Notes: generated by a model not told the origin, from the letters alone. DNA of 64,000 nucleotides from Breviolum minutum Mf 1.05b.01 (GCA_000507305.1 DF241147.1:8161-72160); one strand, 5' to 3'; shown: positions 34,541 through 46,291, numbered from the stretch's first letter. Numbers and translations are program-made.

Positions 34541-35449
34541 ACCTCCATGGCATCAAACTTACTGTATACGTATTGGAAGGCAGTCCTTGTATTGTAAGCA
34601 TGTTCCTTTCATCTCCTTTCGACACCTTATTGGCGAAAGACAACTATAACGAAATATATTCATACAAAATGACCCTTGCCTTGAGTTTGAGCCTCAAAAT
34701 AGAGGACAAAAAATGTATCATATCATTCGTATCTTGGTGCATTGTAGAAGCGTCAGGTGGCAATTTCGTAGGAGGTTCCTCATTATGTGCGCAATTTTGA
34801 GCTGGGTGAATAGTATTGACAGATTCAACTGACATCAACTCCCTATAGCTGACTATTTTGTGCAGGTTTTGCCTTAGGGCCTTAGGATGTTTCCACTTGC
34901 CACAGTGGTGCAGGTTTTCTGCGTCTATGATAAGATCTTGGTACATGGGACCGTGGAAATGTTGTTACATTGCCAGCTCTGGACTTGGAATCTCAGTGGA
35001 CTGGGCCTCCTGATTCGCATCCTGTTTGACTTAGCAGCACCCACTTTTGCGATGAAACTGAGGCAATTTTCAGAATCACCTTGGGCTTTTGATCTTGATG
35101 TTAATCCCTGTTCGTCCCAGATCACATTGAGATGTTCTTGTTTTGTCGACTTGAACTGCTTGTGAGCTGGCGGGATTCCTGTGACATAGCCTTGGGATAA
35201 AACGGGCGTTGAATGTGGCATTCTTGCAGTGGCATACCGTTTCGTTGCAAGGAAGTTTTGCAAAGATAAGGTGTTCCAAAATAGGCTGTTGCAAAGCCAA
35301 ACATGTTCATTCGTGTTCCATACTCCCATGAAATAGATGAAATTGGGAAGCGCGGTGCTTTCAGGGAGCAGTCAGATTTCAGTCATTTCCCTTGCCGGAT
35401 ATGACTTGATTTGACCGGAGATGTGCTGCGAGGCTGGGGCGCAGCATCT

Positions 35450-35596
35450 ATGCGCGCAGGCCTACTTGCAACGTTGGGCGTGCTCAGCTACTGCTTTGCG
35501 TCGCAAATTGAAGATATTGTACCTAGTGCCAAATCCGCTGTATGCATGGGGAAATGTGTAAAGAAGTGGATGGCTAGATCAGGAAGTAGGCGTTGA
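35450..35596 (+). CDS. Possible short ORF or last exon with a hydrophobic N-terminus
   Basis: 48 codons from the ATG at 35,450, starting 'MRAGLLATLGVLSYCFASQ' and ending in a basic tail. The frame is open upstream to at least 35,411, so it may be an exon. The hydrophobic start could be a signal or membrane segment. No family recognised. Confidence 0.25.
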   Translation: MRAGLLATLGVLSYCFASQIEDIVPSAKSAVCMGKCVKKWMARSGSRR

Positions 35597-36134
35597 AAAT
35601 ATGGATGAGCACGTATTGAGTAGAAACAAACATTAGAAAAAGGTCCCCGAAAGGGTTTACTTTCCGCGATTTGGTATGCTAGCGGCTGCAGTGTTCTGCG
35701 AGAACTAAAGCGTGTTTTTAAATAACATAGTTGGCAAAAGATGATATACGCATTGTCAAACTACGTGCCAGAAAGTCAACCATGGAGATGGCTAAAGTGT
35801 TTGTTTTTTGTTCGGCAACGATGACGATCTCGCGAAAAGAAATCCTGGTCAACCATTCGAGAGCTAAGTTGACAATATAATACGTATGTATTTATATGTA
35901 TGTATATACATATGCGCAGATAAGATAATATAATGTAATATGATATAAGATATACATATATATATATATGTAAATGAATGAATAATCTAACTACAATAAA
36001 CAGATTGTACGCTTATCAAGGAAAATTTACGGACATGATCTAAAGACGTCCCAAAAAACACTGAATGTTCTGAGGACGTTTAGGGTTCTTCGCAGAGCCT
36101 TAGTTAAGGGGATCTGGCATTGTCATTTTCAAAG

Positions 36135-36277
36135 CTTCGAATTGGAAGTGCAAACTCGCACCTTTTTGATCTAAAATAGGCCTCAGTGGTAGTCAAGGAT
36201 CCGCCCTGACAAGAGAAAGGTACACTTCATGATTTGTGCACCTGAAAACACATGTGAGAATGTCAATCCACTGACAC
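36135..36277 (-). repeat. 3' LTR of the copia element
   Basis: 143 bp, identical to the LTR at 46,522-46,665 except for one missing A in a GAGAAAGG run. On the coding strand it starts near TGTCAGTGG after the polypurine tract. It does not end in CA; the shared sequence runs to ...CCAATTCGAAG. Confidence 0.93.
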
Positions 36278-36286
36278 TCCCCCTTT
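36277..36286 (-). other. Polypurine tract
   Basis: Coding-strand AAAGGGGGAG directly before the 3' LTR, as expected for the plus-strand DNA primer of a copia element. Confidence 0.85.
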
Positions 36287-36357
36287 GCCATCATGGCAAA
36301 CTACCAAGATTGAAGCTCAGGCCCCAGCCTAAGCTTGTTACAGCTCAAGGCCCACTT

Positions 36358-39300
36358 TCAGTCTTCATCTACAAACTCATAATCGCTTGGCGGAGCTTCA
36401 CTACTTGATGGATGACGTGGTTCATCGGGCTGTTCCTTCTTCGCCTTGAAGAAGGTGTAGCCCCTCCATAACCGGTCATTCTGGCCTTTTGACATCCTTG
36501 GGGCTGTCCACTCGTCAAAGACCACTTGACTTTCTCCATCTCCGTAGAATCGAACCGACACTCGACCCGGCTCCAACAACTTCGTGTTCACCGGAGTTGA
36601 TCTATGCACCGGATGAAATGGTTGTTTTCTCTCCTTGTGATGCCTTCGGCATACCCAACCTTCCTTCCAGTGATCGAGATCCCAAGTGTCTGTTGAAGCA
36701 TGACGAATGCTTTTGTAAACACTCAAGTCCCACGGCTTCACTTCCTCAAACTGTTCAAAGATCATCTTGTCCTTCGAGCTTGGTACTGCTCGTAGTTGTC
36801 CATAGCCACGACCTGATTGCAATCCATCCGTTTCCACACGCATTGATTGCCCGCCGCCATAGCCCGCTGCCGCAGACGCCACTCGCACTGATTGCCCATC
36901 GCTAGAGCCCGCTGCAGTAGATGCCACTCGCAAGTTCACTTCCAGCGATCCCGCCAGTGCCTCAACATCTACTGTCACACTAGTCTTCTCTCTTCCTGAA
37001 GGCTGCAAGCTACTTGTGGTGTTGATGGCTGCTGCACCTCGCGCTTTTGCACCCGATTGGTGTGATGAGCTGCCATGGCTTCCCGAGCTATCACGTCCTT
37101 CCTTCCTCTCATCAAACCTAAGAGCTCGTAAGCTCGGGGCTACGTCCTCACTAACTACGCTACCCTTCAGTTGATTCATCGAACCTCCCCTTATGGCCGT
37201 GCCGGTGAGGCCAATACTGGAAACTACTGGGGGGACCGTGCCGCTTCGGTCATTTTCCCGGGGTTTAATTGGCCCTCCCACTTTTTCGGGCTCTTGCGCG
37301 GTCTTTTCAATCTTTTTCCGGTCTTTTGTCCTTCCACCCTGTTTCAACATCACAAGTGCTAAGATCAATGAGGCTACAACGCAGTGACCTACCTTCATCA
37401 ATGGTCCCACCACACTCAGCAGCATCGACCACCAACGCGACTCTTGATCGCCTTGATCCTCCTTCCTTAGGCTCCTGATTGATGGATCCTCCTCACCAAT
37501 CTGAGCCTTCTTCATTCCAAGAAGCAGTCTGAACTTTGTAAAGGCTTGTCCGAGCAAACTCTTCGTTAGCCCGTCAGCAACTAAGCGGTCACCCTTGAGA
37601 TGGTGAGCCTCCCACAGCTTTGAGTCACCTTGCAACATTTCCCTGAGCTTCGCCGCCCGAAGGCGTAAATGGCGAGTGCGCCAAGCACCCGTCTCGCACT
37701 TGCAAAGTGTGATGGCGGCTTGATTGTCGCCAAAGAGGCATCTGGTCGTTGTCAACCCTAACATTTCCAGCAGTGACGCGATCGATTCAGCTTCAATGAA
37801 GGCCTCGTTGTATGACAACAACTCTCCCTCGGCTGTGCTTTGAGTTATGAAAGGTTGCCGAGTGCTGGACCATGTGATCCAGTTGCCTCCATTTTCCAGA
37901 AGGATGCCCTGAATGGATCTCCACTGTTCATGTGACGGGGCGAACGAAACGTCCGCAAAGACATTCAACTTCTTCAGGTCCACCGGCACCACTCCTTCTT
38001 GTTGCTGATGTTCCTCGACCGTCTTGTACTCCAACCTCAGGTTCCTTGTAGAATTGAGGTACTTCAGCAGATGCTGAGCAATTGCCACTGCACATGAAGG
38101 TCGACGGTGAAGTAATCTCGACACCAGTCCTGTTGCGTAGGCAATGTCCGGCCTAGTCCTGCAGGCCAGCCACATTGTTTCGCCTACCAGCCTCTGTGCC
38201 TCTCTGACCGTTGCTGGGTCAGGAGCCAACTCGTCTTCAGCCTCTTCTACCTTTGGACATGGCGTTGCCTCACAGCCCACCACTCCTCTCTTCTTCAGCA
38301 GGTCATCAAGATAGCCTGTCTGTCCAAGCCAAAACCCACTTCCTTCCTTTCGTTTCTGCAATTCGTAGCCACAGAATCTTGTGACTCGTCCTTCTTCTAC
38401 TAGCTCCTCCTCCGAGCATTTCCACCTTTCTTTGATGGTCTTGAAGAAGGAGCTCATGATTTGTGACTCTCCTGCTACTAGGAAGTCATCCACATACACC
38501 AACACCATTCCCTTGGTCACCCCGTTGGAGTTGGCAATCCTCCACACGTGCTTTTCTGGAGTTTCTATCAGCCTCAGCTCTTCTTCATCACATCGCCACA
38601 TCATCTTCTTCATCTCCTGGTCTCGATGATGAGACCAGTCCGATGGCGATTCGATGAACCCATAAAGGGCACATGCGACTTTCCAACGTTCACCTGGCTT
38701 GGTGATCTTCATCTGTTGGAGAAGTGTCGGTGGTTCGACAATGGTGATGCGGTCCTGAGCTCTTCTTGGTGCCTGCAAAAACGCACCAGTGATGTCTATC
38801 GTTCCCAGCTCCCATCTTCGATTGGTTGCTAGATGCACTGTTGCTCGAATGGCCGTTGAACATACACCACCCACCGATACGTCTTCAGCTCCTGCTTGAG
38901 TTGAGAAATTGCCGCATACCACTACTCTGCCCTTCCTCCGGTTCGGAGGCTTTCTTGTCGCGACTGCCTTCATAGGCAGGATTTCCATCCTTTGGCCGCT
39001 GGCTTTCAATCTTTGGAATTCCTCCTCCATGATTGGCAGCACCGGACCTGATGTCAAATTCTCATACTCTTTCTGAAATGCTGGGACCCAGCAATCTAAT
39101 TCCCCTCTCACCTCTTCCAAAGGCACCGTCCTTGTCTGCAAAATCTCCTCTTCTATCTTTGCCTGGAGAGCTTTGATCTTGTAGACACCTCGTTCTGCCG
39201 ATTCTTTCATCTGGTGCTCCAGCTCCTCAATCTCCTCAGAAACTTTCTTCATGGTTGCCAGACCTTCTACTGACCATTCTTGAGAAGCTCCTTGGATCTT

Positions 39301-42300
39301 TTTGGCTTCCTCCATCATCAAAGCTCTCAGCATGCAATGCTGCTTCCGTCTCAGCTCATCCACCATCCCTGACTCCCACTCCCCCCTTTCTCGAAGTTGC
39401 TGTCGAGAAAGAACTTGTTGTTGAGGATGTTGAAGCCACCTGGGATCGGACTTGCCATGAACTCGATAGTGCTTGACGTCTTCCTCAAACACAAAGGTGT
39501 CCCTTGGAGTGGATGCGAAGCTCTGATCTTTCCCATCCTGGTCCACTTCTTGGTTCACCATTTGCCCCCGGTTCGGAGCCTCTCGAGCTGATTGATCGTC
39601 ACCTATCCCGTCCCAGGGTGCGTCCTCCACAGAGCCCGGTGCGGGAAGGTGACAACCTTCCTCAGCCCTTGCTTTCTCCTCTGATTCTTCCTCTTCTTGA
39701 TGCTTCTCACCTTCGATCTCTCTGCCAAATTTTGGAACTGTCACCACTGTCGATCGGATGTACTTACCGTCACTCGTCTCCAAGAAATAACCCTTGCTGG
39801 AAAGGCTCATATCAGCTGCTGGGCCAAGGCAGGTGACTCTTTCCATGGGCCATTTCCATGGCTGCCCTCGGTTAAACCACGCCTTTCTTTTGGCGATTGC
39901 CGTGGTGCCGAACGGTGACGGCACTCCCAACCTCCAAAGCTGATGACGAAACCTTTCTTCAATTGCGTGCCTGGCCGCCAACGGCCATCTGAACAATCCC
40001 ATTTTGTTGGATCTGAGGAGTAGACGAACACGTCCTTTGAAAACGCCAACTTCACGTTCAATTCTGGCATTTCCACAGGGTTCGTCTCCTGCCGTGTAGG
40101 TCCGAAACAGACCATGTGATTTTGTCCAGCGCTTGTACTCCATGCTGAGAAACTCACAGGCACGATCCGTGTGGATCCTTAGTATGGGAATCCCCAAAGA
40201 CCTGAAGCGAACAAACACTTGGGATACTCCTTCGACCACATGCTTTGCCGCTCGACTTGGTATTGGAACTCCCCAAGTCAGTGTTTGAACCTCTCCAATC
40301 TTTGCTCCCCCCAAAAACTCCTTCCACTTTTTGTTGGCCACCTCAATCTCTTCAATGGCCGCTTCGTTCATCTCTTCCTTCGATTCCTCTTCTTCTTCCA
40401 ATTGGACTTCTTCATCTTGTTCTTGTACCTGCTCCCCCGCTCCCGGGTCATCCTCCCAAGCTCCTCCTTGATGCGGTTGAAGAGGCACTTTCAATCCCAA
40501 GTCCACCAGTCCTTGAACCAACGGTTGACCATCTCGAACAGGGATTGTCACACTTGCCAAAAGCATGTNTATCAATGCCGGTGACGGCACTCCCAACCTC
40601 CAAAGCTGATGACGAAACCTTTCTTCAATTGCGTGCCTGGCCGCCAACGGCCATCTGAACAATCCCATTTTGTTGGATCTGAGGAGTAGACGAACACGTC
40701 CTTTGAAAACGCCAACTTCACGTTCAATTCTGGCATTTCCACAGGGTTCGTCTCCTGCCGTGTAGGTCCGAAACAGACCATGTGATTTTGTCCAGCGCTT
40801 GTACTCCATGCTGAGAAACTCACAGGCACGATCCGTGTGGATCCTTAGTATGGGAATCCCCAAAGACCTGAAGCGAACAAACACTTGGGATACTCCTTCG
40901 ACCACATGCTTTGCCGCTCGACTTGGTATTGGAACTCCCCAAGTCAGTGTTTGAACCTCTCCAATCTTTGCTCCCCCCAAAAACTCCTTCCACTTTTTGT
41001 TGGCCACCTCAATCTCTTCAATGGCCGCTTCGTTCATCTCTTCCTTCGATTCCTCTTCTTCTTCCAATTGGACTTCTTCATCTTGTTCTTGTACCTGCTC
41101 CCCCGCTCCCGGGTCATCCTCCCAAGCTCCTCCTTGATGCGGTTGAAGAGGCACTTTCAATCCCAAGTCCACCAGTCCTTGAACCAACGGTTGACCATCT
41201 CGAACAGGGATTGTCACACTTGCCAAAAGCATGTACTTAGCTTTCACGTGCTCTTGGTCATGGCCTTCTTGAAATGGGCCACATAGATCTAATGAGAGGC
41301 AGAAACTTTCCGGGTGTGCCACCGATCTCCTCTGACGATCCTTTCCCAGACTCTCCAAACAAGTCAAACAGTCCTTCCTGTATGGAGTGTGATTTGCATT
41401 GGCATGAGCTTGCCATTCTGCTATCTGTTGCCTCTCCTTCGCAGACAGTGCCCTCAACTGCTTGAGCTCCTGACTGTTCTTCTTGATGGCTTCTCCAATT
41501 GCGAAAACAAGACCCGGAGCCCACTCAGCCATAGACTTCGACGTTGAAATCCTCTCTTCCATGGTCTTGTTGTTCCAGTCATGGCCTCCTGGTCTTCCTT
41601 GGACACCTTCTAAGCACTGCACTTCAACCATGTCCGTCACCAATGTAGTCGGCTTCGTTGAGCTATGCCCCAAACCTCCTTGACATAGTCGGACTTCTTG
41701 CAGCGCTAAATCAGCCCTCAGTTGGCTCGTCTCAGGCCAAACCAGGAATGATGGACACTCTCTACCACTCTCCTTGCCAGCCCCAACCCATTCCTCCGGA
41801 TCTTGAGGCTGCTCCAATAGCAGCGAGGCATTTGGATTGAACCTCCTCACCTTTCTCATCCACCACAAGTTCTTGATCCACAAGGTGGTGTCATGGTCTG
41901 TCACTTCCCGGTTGTGAGCTGAGAGGTTCCACAACCCAAATCTTTCTTCACCGTATCGACTTCGAAGTGGTGGTGGTCCGCCATCTGCTGTGCGGTAGCG
42001 GCACCAAGACACTGTTCTACATGGTGGACCTGATGTCCAAGCGATCACCTTCCCGCTTTCGATCAGGCCCTCAATCCATCCACTGACCTGAGGATCCATG
42101 ACATTGGCTCCCAACTCCAGGTCGATATTGATCGCCACCATGCCGTTCTCCTCGATCATCTTCCATCTTCGTGTGTTGCTTCCAGAAAACATGTTGATGA
42201 CGATTCCTTTCGCCTTCTCAATCTTCTTCCTCCAGCGCCTATTCCAAGGCAGCTGACTTGCTTCCCAATTGGGATCCCCAGGAACTTGTTCAAGGATCCT

Positions 42301-44873
42301 CAAGGGCACCTCAGGAAATGTGGCCCTCAAAGCTGCGATCTCCTTCTCATAGTACCCCTCAGCGACGATGCCATCACACAGCACTGCTCTGATTCTTGCT
42401 CTCCTTCTTTCTGCTTGTTCAATCTCTTGCAGCAACCTCTGACCACACGTGTTATCCACAGTCGGACATCCCTGGATCAGTTTGACCGGCAACTGACCCA
42501 TCTTACTGTGCTCAATCCTACACTGATTCCGGGTCCAGACCACAGTGTAGCCAACATCCAAAAGCTTTGTGACGGGTACGATAGGTTGCACCCTATCCCA
42601 GGTCACCAGAGTGTTCGATGGTAGATGATGTCTCATCTTCGCCTCACCTGTTGCCAGCTGAACGCTGACAGGAACTGACTCCTCCCACTCTGCTTGATCC
42701 ACCGCCTGCCTCAGGCAATGGGTCGCACCTCCATCTATCAGCGTTCTCATCTCATCCTCTGGCATCATCTTCTTAATCTGGCACACTTTCAGTTGTGCAC
42801 GATCCAGTCGAATCGCTTTCAAAAGGCTTGTCACCTCTGTCATCAACTCTTCTTGACCTCCTTTTCCCGATCCAGCTTCTGTTGACGCTGCGCTCTTTGC
42901 ATCCTCAGTCTGCATCGACTTGACCTCAGGCATTGACTCTCCACTTTTTGCATCGGACTCTTGAGTTGGAGCAGTGGTATTTGCTCCATTGCCACTTGAT
43001 TTGCCTTTCTTTCCTTTACTTCCTTTTCCTTCACTCTTTCCTTGTCCTTTCCACTGACTCACCCCTGGACCACTCCCCCCAGCTGTGTCACAGCTGTTGT
43101 TGGCCAAGGATGGGCAATCCTGCTTGACATGTGCTTTCGATGAGCACAACCAGCATCTGGATGACTTGTCAGTGATCGAACTCCAGTCATGTTGCCACCG
43201 ACAGTTTCTACCCAGTCTGCACCCAGTTTCCGAGCCCCAAAATCTGCACACTTGCACTCGAGCAGGAGGCCTCACGTTGGGCGGTCCACCCAACTGCTTG
43301 ATCACTGCACTCTTTCGTCCTTCAGCTTCACCATTTTCCAGCACACCCAGCTCCAAATCCTCTTGCCTTGCATGCTGCATCAGGTCTGCTTCCGCTAACA
43401 GAAGCTCAAAAAACTTCTGGACACTTTCAGTGTCCGGTCTCACATCGACTTGGTGTTGAAGGCGGAAGGCTGAAATCCTGAAAGAAGCTTGTGCATCTCT
43501 CTTGAGCAAGTCCTGCATCACTACGTCGAGAGCACGAACTTGTAGCACTGGATCTGGCAAAGCTGCATTCAACTCTGTTGCTCTAAGCAACTGACGTCGC
43601 CACAACCTCAGGCGCTCTACCGCTTCTGACGGCTTGCTTGCCGGTTTTGTGTTGGTCAGCTCTGCCAGGGTCTGTGTCTTCTCCCTCAGCCCTCCTGGTT
43701 GATATTTGCGGAAAACTGAGAACATGATGCCTGGTACGTGTAGTTGGCGTGTGGCGACCAGCTCTTGGCGAAGGCTCTCTGGGAGAGCACCCATCAACAG
43801 GGTGGTAATCCTTTGAGCCAGTCGAACATGGCCCCTTGCCATTTGCACTGGATCTGGACACCCGATGTTCAACTTGTCCAATGGCCCCGCCTCGAGCCAA
43901 CTGTGATATCGTTTGGTGACCTGGCTCATGACAAAAGACCACCAGGAAGCTGCTTGGGTCGACACATCTCCAATCAGCGGAGTTAGCTGAGCAATCCAAT
44001 CGCCCGCCTCCAAAGGGGCATTCCGAACATCAGGTTCAGGTAGCTTTGGAAGCACGATGGGGATCGCCTTCAGACTATCTCTTTCCTCATCCTGGGCATC
44101 CTCTTGCTCTCTTTCAGACACCCTCTCAAACGGTGTCGACCAATATGTTGACTTCAACCGCCTTCCATCACCCTGATTTGCTGCATGCATGGCCTCTTGA
44201 AGCCTCCTCGCCTCTCTCTCTAGCCATGCCGCACGAGCTTCCAGTGGAGTCATCACCTCCACATTCTTTCTCTCCATCTCTTGCCATCCTCGAAGACCGT
44301 CACATTCTTTTCCACGTTCTTCGACTTTAAGACCAAGACATACTTTATCGCCTCCACATTCGGTAACGCCTCGAACTCCTCCGGGACCTCGTGCAACTTC
44401 ATGTGGAACTCCTTCTTGATCACGGCTCCCCACCCACCATGGAAAGACTGGCATTTCCACTTCCTCCATAGGTGGTGGTGTAGTGGGTACTTGTGTTCCT
44501 CCTGGAGTGAATCGTGCCCTATTCTCACCTTCCCACTCTCTCCTAGGTGGTGGTGGCACTGGTGATGTCTTCTCGGACACTTGTGACCACGAGTAGACTG
44601 ACTCTCTTTGACGCAGCCTTTCGATCTCTTCTTTCAACTGCAGATTCTCCTCTTGAATCCGCTCAAACATCTCCTTCTCTAGTTCTCGCTCCAGCTCTGA
44701 GCTTCCTGCTTGTCCAGTCTGACTGCCCACAGCTGGTTGCTCTCGAATCTCTGTCCAACTGCTTGGTGGAGTGCGATAAGTCTCACGCACCCCTTCTTGC
44801 CGAGCTCTTGGTTTACTTCTTGATCTCCTCGTGGACCTGTTCCCACCTTGATGTTGAACTCTTCCTCCTTCAG
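36358..44873 (-). CDS. Copia gag-pol polyprotein
   Basis: One uninterrupted frame; residue numbers below count from 45,033, where the open frame begins. Gag: CCCH finger (Cys 596 onward, 43,189-43,248) and CCHC knuckle (C-x2-C-x4-H-x4-C, 627-640). Protease: 'LIDGGATH', with Asp 767 and Gly where Ser/Thr is usual. A DNA-methyltransferase-like block follows at 940-1080 ('MFSGSN', 'GPPCRTVS', 'LLEQP'). Integrase: H-x4-H-x6-C-x2-C (1210-1225), Asp 1249, Asp 1401 and Glu 1437 (D-x35-E). RT: Asp 2080 in 'TIDITGAF' and YVDD at 2180-2183. RNase H: Asp 2361, Asp 2436 and Asp 2487, with 'TRHLRLR'. A C-terminal extension of about 370 residues has a hydrophobic segment at 2537-2563. Residues 1-54 come from tandem-repeat DNA beyond a gap and are not part of the protein. 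A 222-residue stretch is present twice because of the join at 40,569. The true start is the Met at 46,487. Confidence 0.9.
39913..40568 (-). repeat. 656-bp direct duplication, copy 1, beside an N
   Basis: Repeats 40,579-41,234 at an offset of 666 bp with no difference seen. It covers the integrase core, including the second Asp and the Glu. The single N at 40,569 and ten bases of filler lie between the copies. Confidence 0.9.
40569..40569. other. Single-N assembly join
   Basis: One ambiguous base between two identical 656-bp blocks, the usual sign of overlapping contig ends that were not merged. Confidence 0.9.
40579..41234 (-). repeat. 656-bp direct duplication, copy 2
   Basis: Second copy of the 39,913-40,568 block. 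This copy continues in frame into the first catalytic Asp of integrase (41,289), so it is the one joined to the upstream protein. Confidence 0.9.
41800..42200 (-). other. DNA-methyltransferase-like domain inside the polyprotein
   Basis: Between protease and integrase the frame has 'INMFSGSN' (like cytosine-C5 motif I), 'VAINIDLE' with the acidic end expected after strand 2, 'SGPPCRTVSWCR' with the candidate catalytic Cys at 42,019-42,021 (like motif IV, GPPC), 'PPPLRSR', and 'LLLEQPQDPEEW' (in the place of ENV or ENP, motif VI, with Glu at 41,814). The order and the P-C and E-x-P residues fit the DNA methylase-like fold. Target-recognition features were not seen. Activity is unknown. Confidence 0.6.
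43777..44873 (-). repeat. 1.1-kb gag duplication, copy 1
   Basis: Matches 45,208-46,291 apart from a 13-bp indel and two or so substitutions. This copy keeps the reading frame. It ends at the N at 44,874. Confidence 0.9.
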
Positions 44874-44874
44874 N
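44874..44874. other. Single-N assembly join
   Basis: The N separates gag coding sequence from a tandem array, and the gag sequence restarts beyond that array. Confidence 0.9.
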
Positions 44875-45120
44875 GGAAGGCTTGCACTTTTGCTTGCACT
44901 TTTTTGGAAGGCTTGCACTTTTGCTTGCACTTTTTGAAGGCTTGCACTTTTGCTTGCACTTTCCAAAGGCTTGCACTTTTGCTTCTACTTTTTCAAAGGC
45001 TTGCACTTTTGATTGCACTTTTTTCGAAGGCATGCACTTTTGCTTCTACTTTTTTCAAAGGCTTGCACTTTTGATTGCACTTTTCTTTCAAGGCTTGAAG
45101 TTGAGGTGCACTTTTGGTTG
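44875..45120 (-). repeat. Tandem array of CTTGCACTTTTGCTTGCACT-type units
   Basis: About eight copies of a unit of roughly 28-36 bp based on GGCTTGCACTTTTG. It encodes a spurious Lys/Ser/Val-rich repeat ('KVQAFEK') on the minus strand. It lies between two gag copies and is probably foreign to the element. Confidence 0.85.
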
Positions 45121-45207
45121 CACTTTGTGGTGAAGTGTGGACTTTTTTGTTTTAGGTTGAGGTGATGTAAGAGGTCCTTTGTCTTAGCAGGCATTTTTTT
45201 TTCATAA

Positions 45208-46291
45208 CTCTGGGAGAGCACCCATCAACAGGGTGGTAATCCTTTGAGCCAGTCGAACATTTGCACTGGATCTGGACACCCGATGTTCAACTTGTCCAAT
45301 GGCCCCGCCTCGAGCCAACTGTGATATCGTTTGGTGACCTGGCTCATGACAAAAGACCACCAGGACGCTGCTTGGGTCGACACATCTCCAATCAGCGGAG
45401 TTAGCTGAGCAATCCAATCGCCCGCCTCCAAAGGGGCATTCCGAACATCAGGTTCAGGTAGCTTTGGAAGCACGATGGGGATCGCCTTCAGACTATCTCT
45501 TTCCTCATCCTGGGCATCCTCTTGCTCTCTTTCAGACACCCTCTCAAACGGTGTCGACCAATATGTTGACTTCAACCGCCTTCCATCACCCTGATTTGCT
45601 GCATGCATGGCCTCTTGAAGCCTCCTCGCCTCTCTCTCTAGCCATGCCGCACGAGCTTCCAGTGGAGTCATCACCTCCACATTCTTTCTCTCCATCTCTT
45701 GCCATCCTCGAAGACCGTCACATTCTTTTCCACGTTCTTCGACTTTAAGACCAAGACATACTTTATCGCCTCCACATTCGGTAACGCCTCGAACTCCTCC
45801 GGGACCTCGTGCAACTTCATGTGGAACTCCTTCTTGATCACGGCTCCCCACCCACCATGGAAAGACTGGCATTTCCACTTCCTCCATAGGTGGTGGTGTA
45901 GTGGGTACTTGTGTTCCTCCTGGAGTGAATCGTGCCCTATTCTCATCTTCCCACTCTCTCCTAGGTGGTGGTGGCACTGGTGATGTCTTCTCGGACACTT
46001 GTGACCACGAGTAGACTGACTCTCTTTGACGCAGCCTTTCGATCTCTTCTTTCAACTGCAGATTCTCCTCTTGAATCCGCTCAAACATCTCCTTCTCTAG
46101 TTCTCGCTCCAGCTCTGAGCTTCCTGCTTGTCCAGTCTGACTGCCCACAGCTGGTTGCTCTCGAATCTCTGTCCAACTGCTTGGTGGAGTGCGATAAGTC
46201 TCACGCACCCCTTCTTGCCGAGCTCTTGGTTTACTTCTTGATCTCCTCGTGGACCTGTTCCCACCTTGATGTTGAACTCTTCCTCCTTCAG
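45208..46291 (-). repeat. 1.1-kb gag duplication, copy 2
   Basis: Same region as 43,777-44,873 but lacking 13 bp at 45,260/45,261 (GGCCCCTTGCCAT in the other copy), where CAT occurs on both sides. The few differences suggest another allele or another copy of the element. Confidence 0.9.

Noticed and set aside
36489-36905. Plus-strand 138-codon frame at the end of the copia element
   Set aside because: Antisense to the C-terminal extension of the polyprotein.
39913-41234. A copia element with two integrase cores
   Set aside because: The repeat is exact and centred on an N; a contig-join artefact is far more likely.
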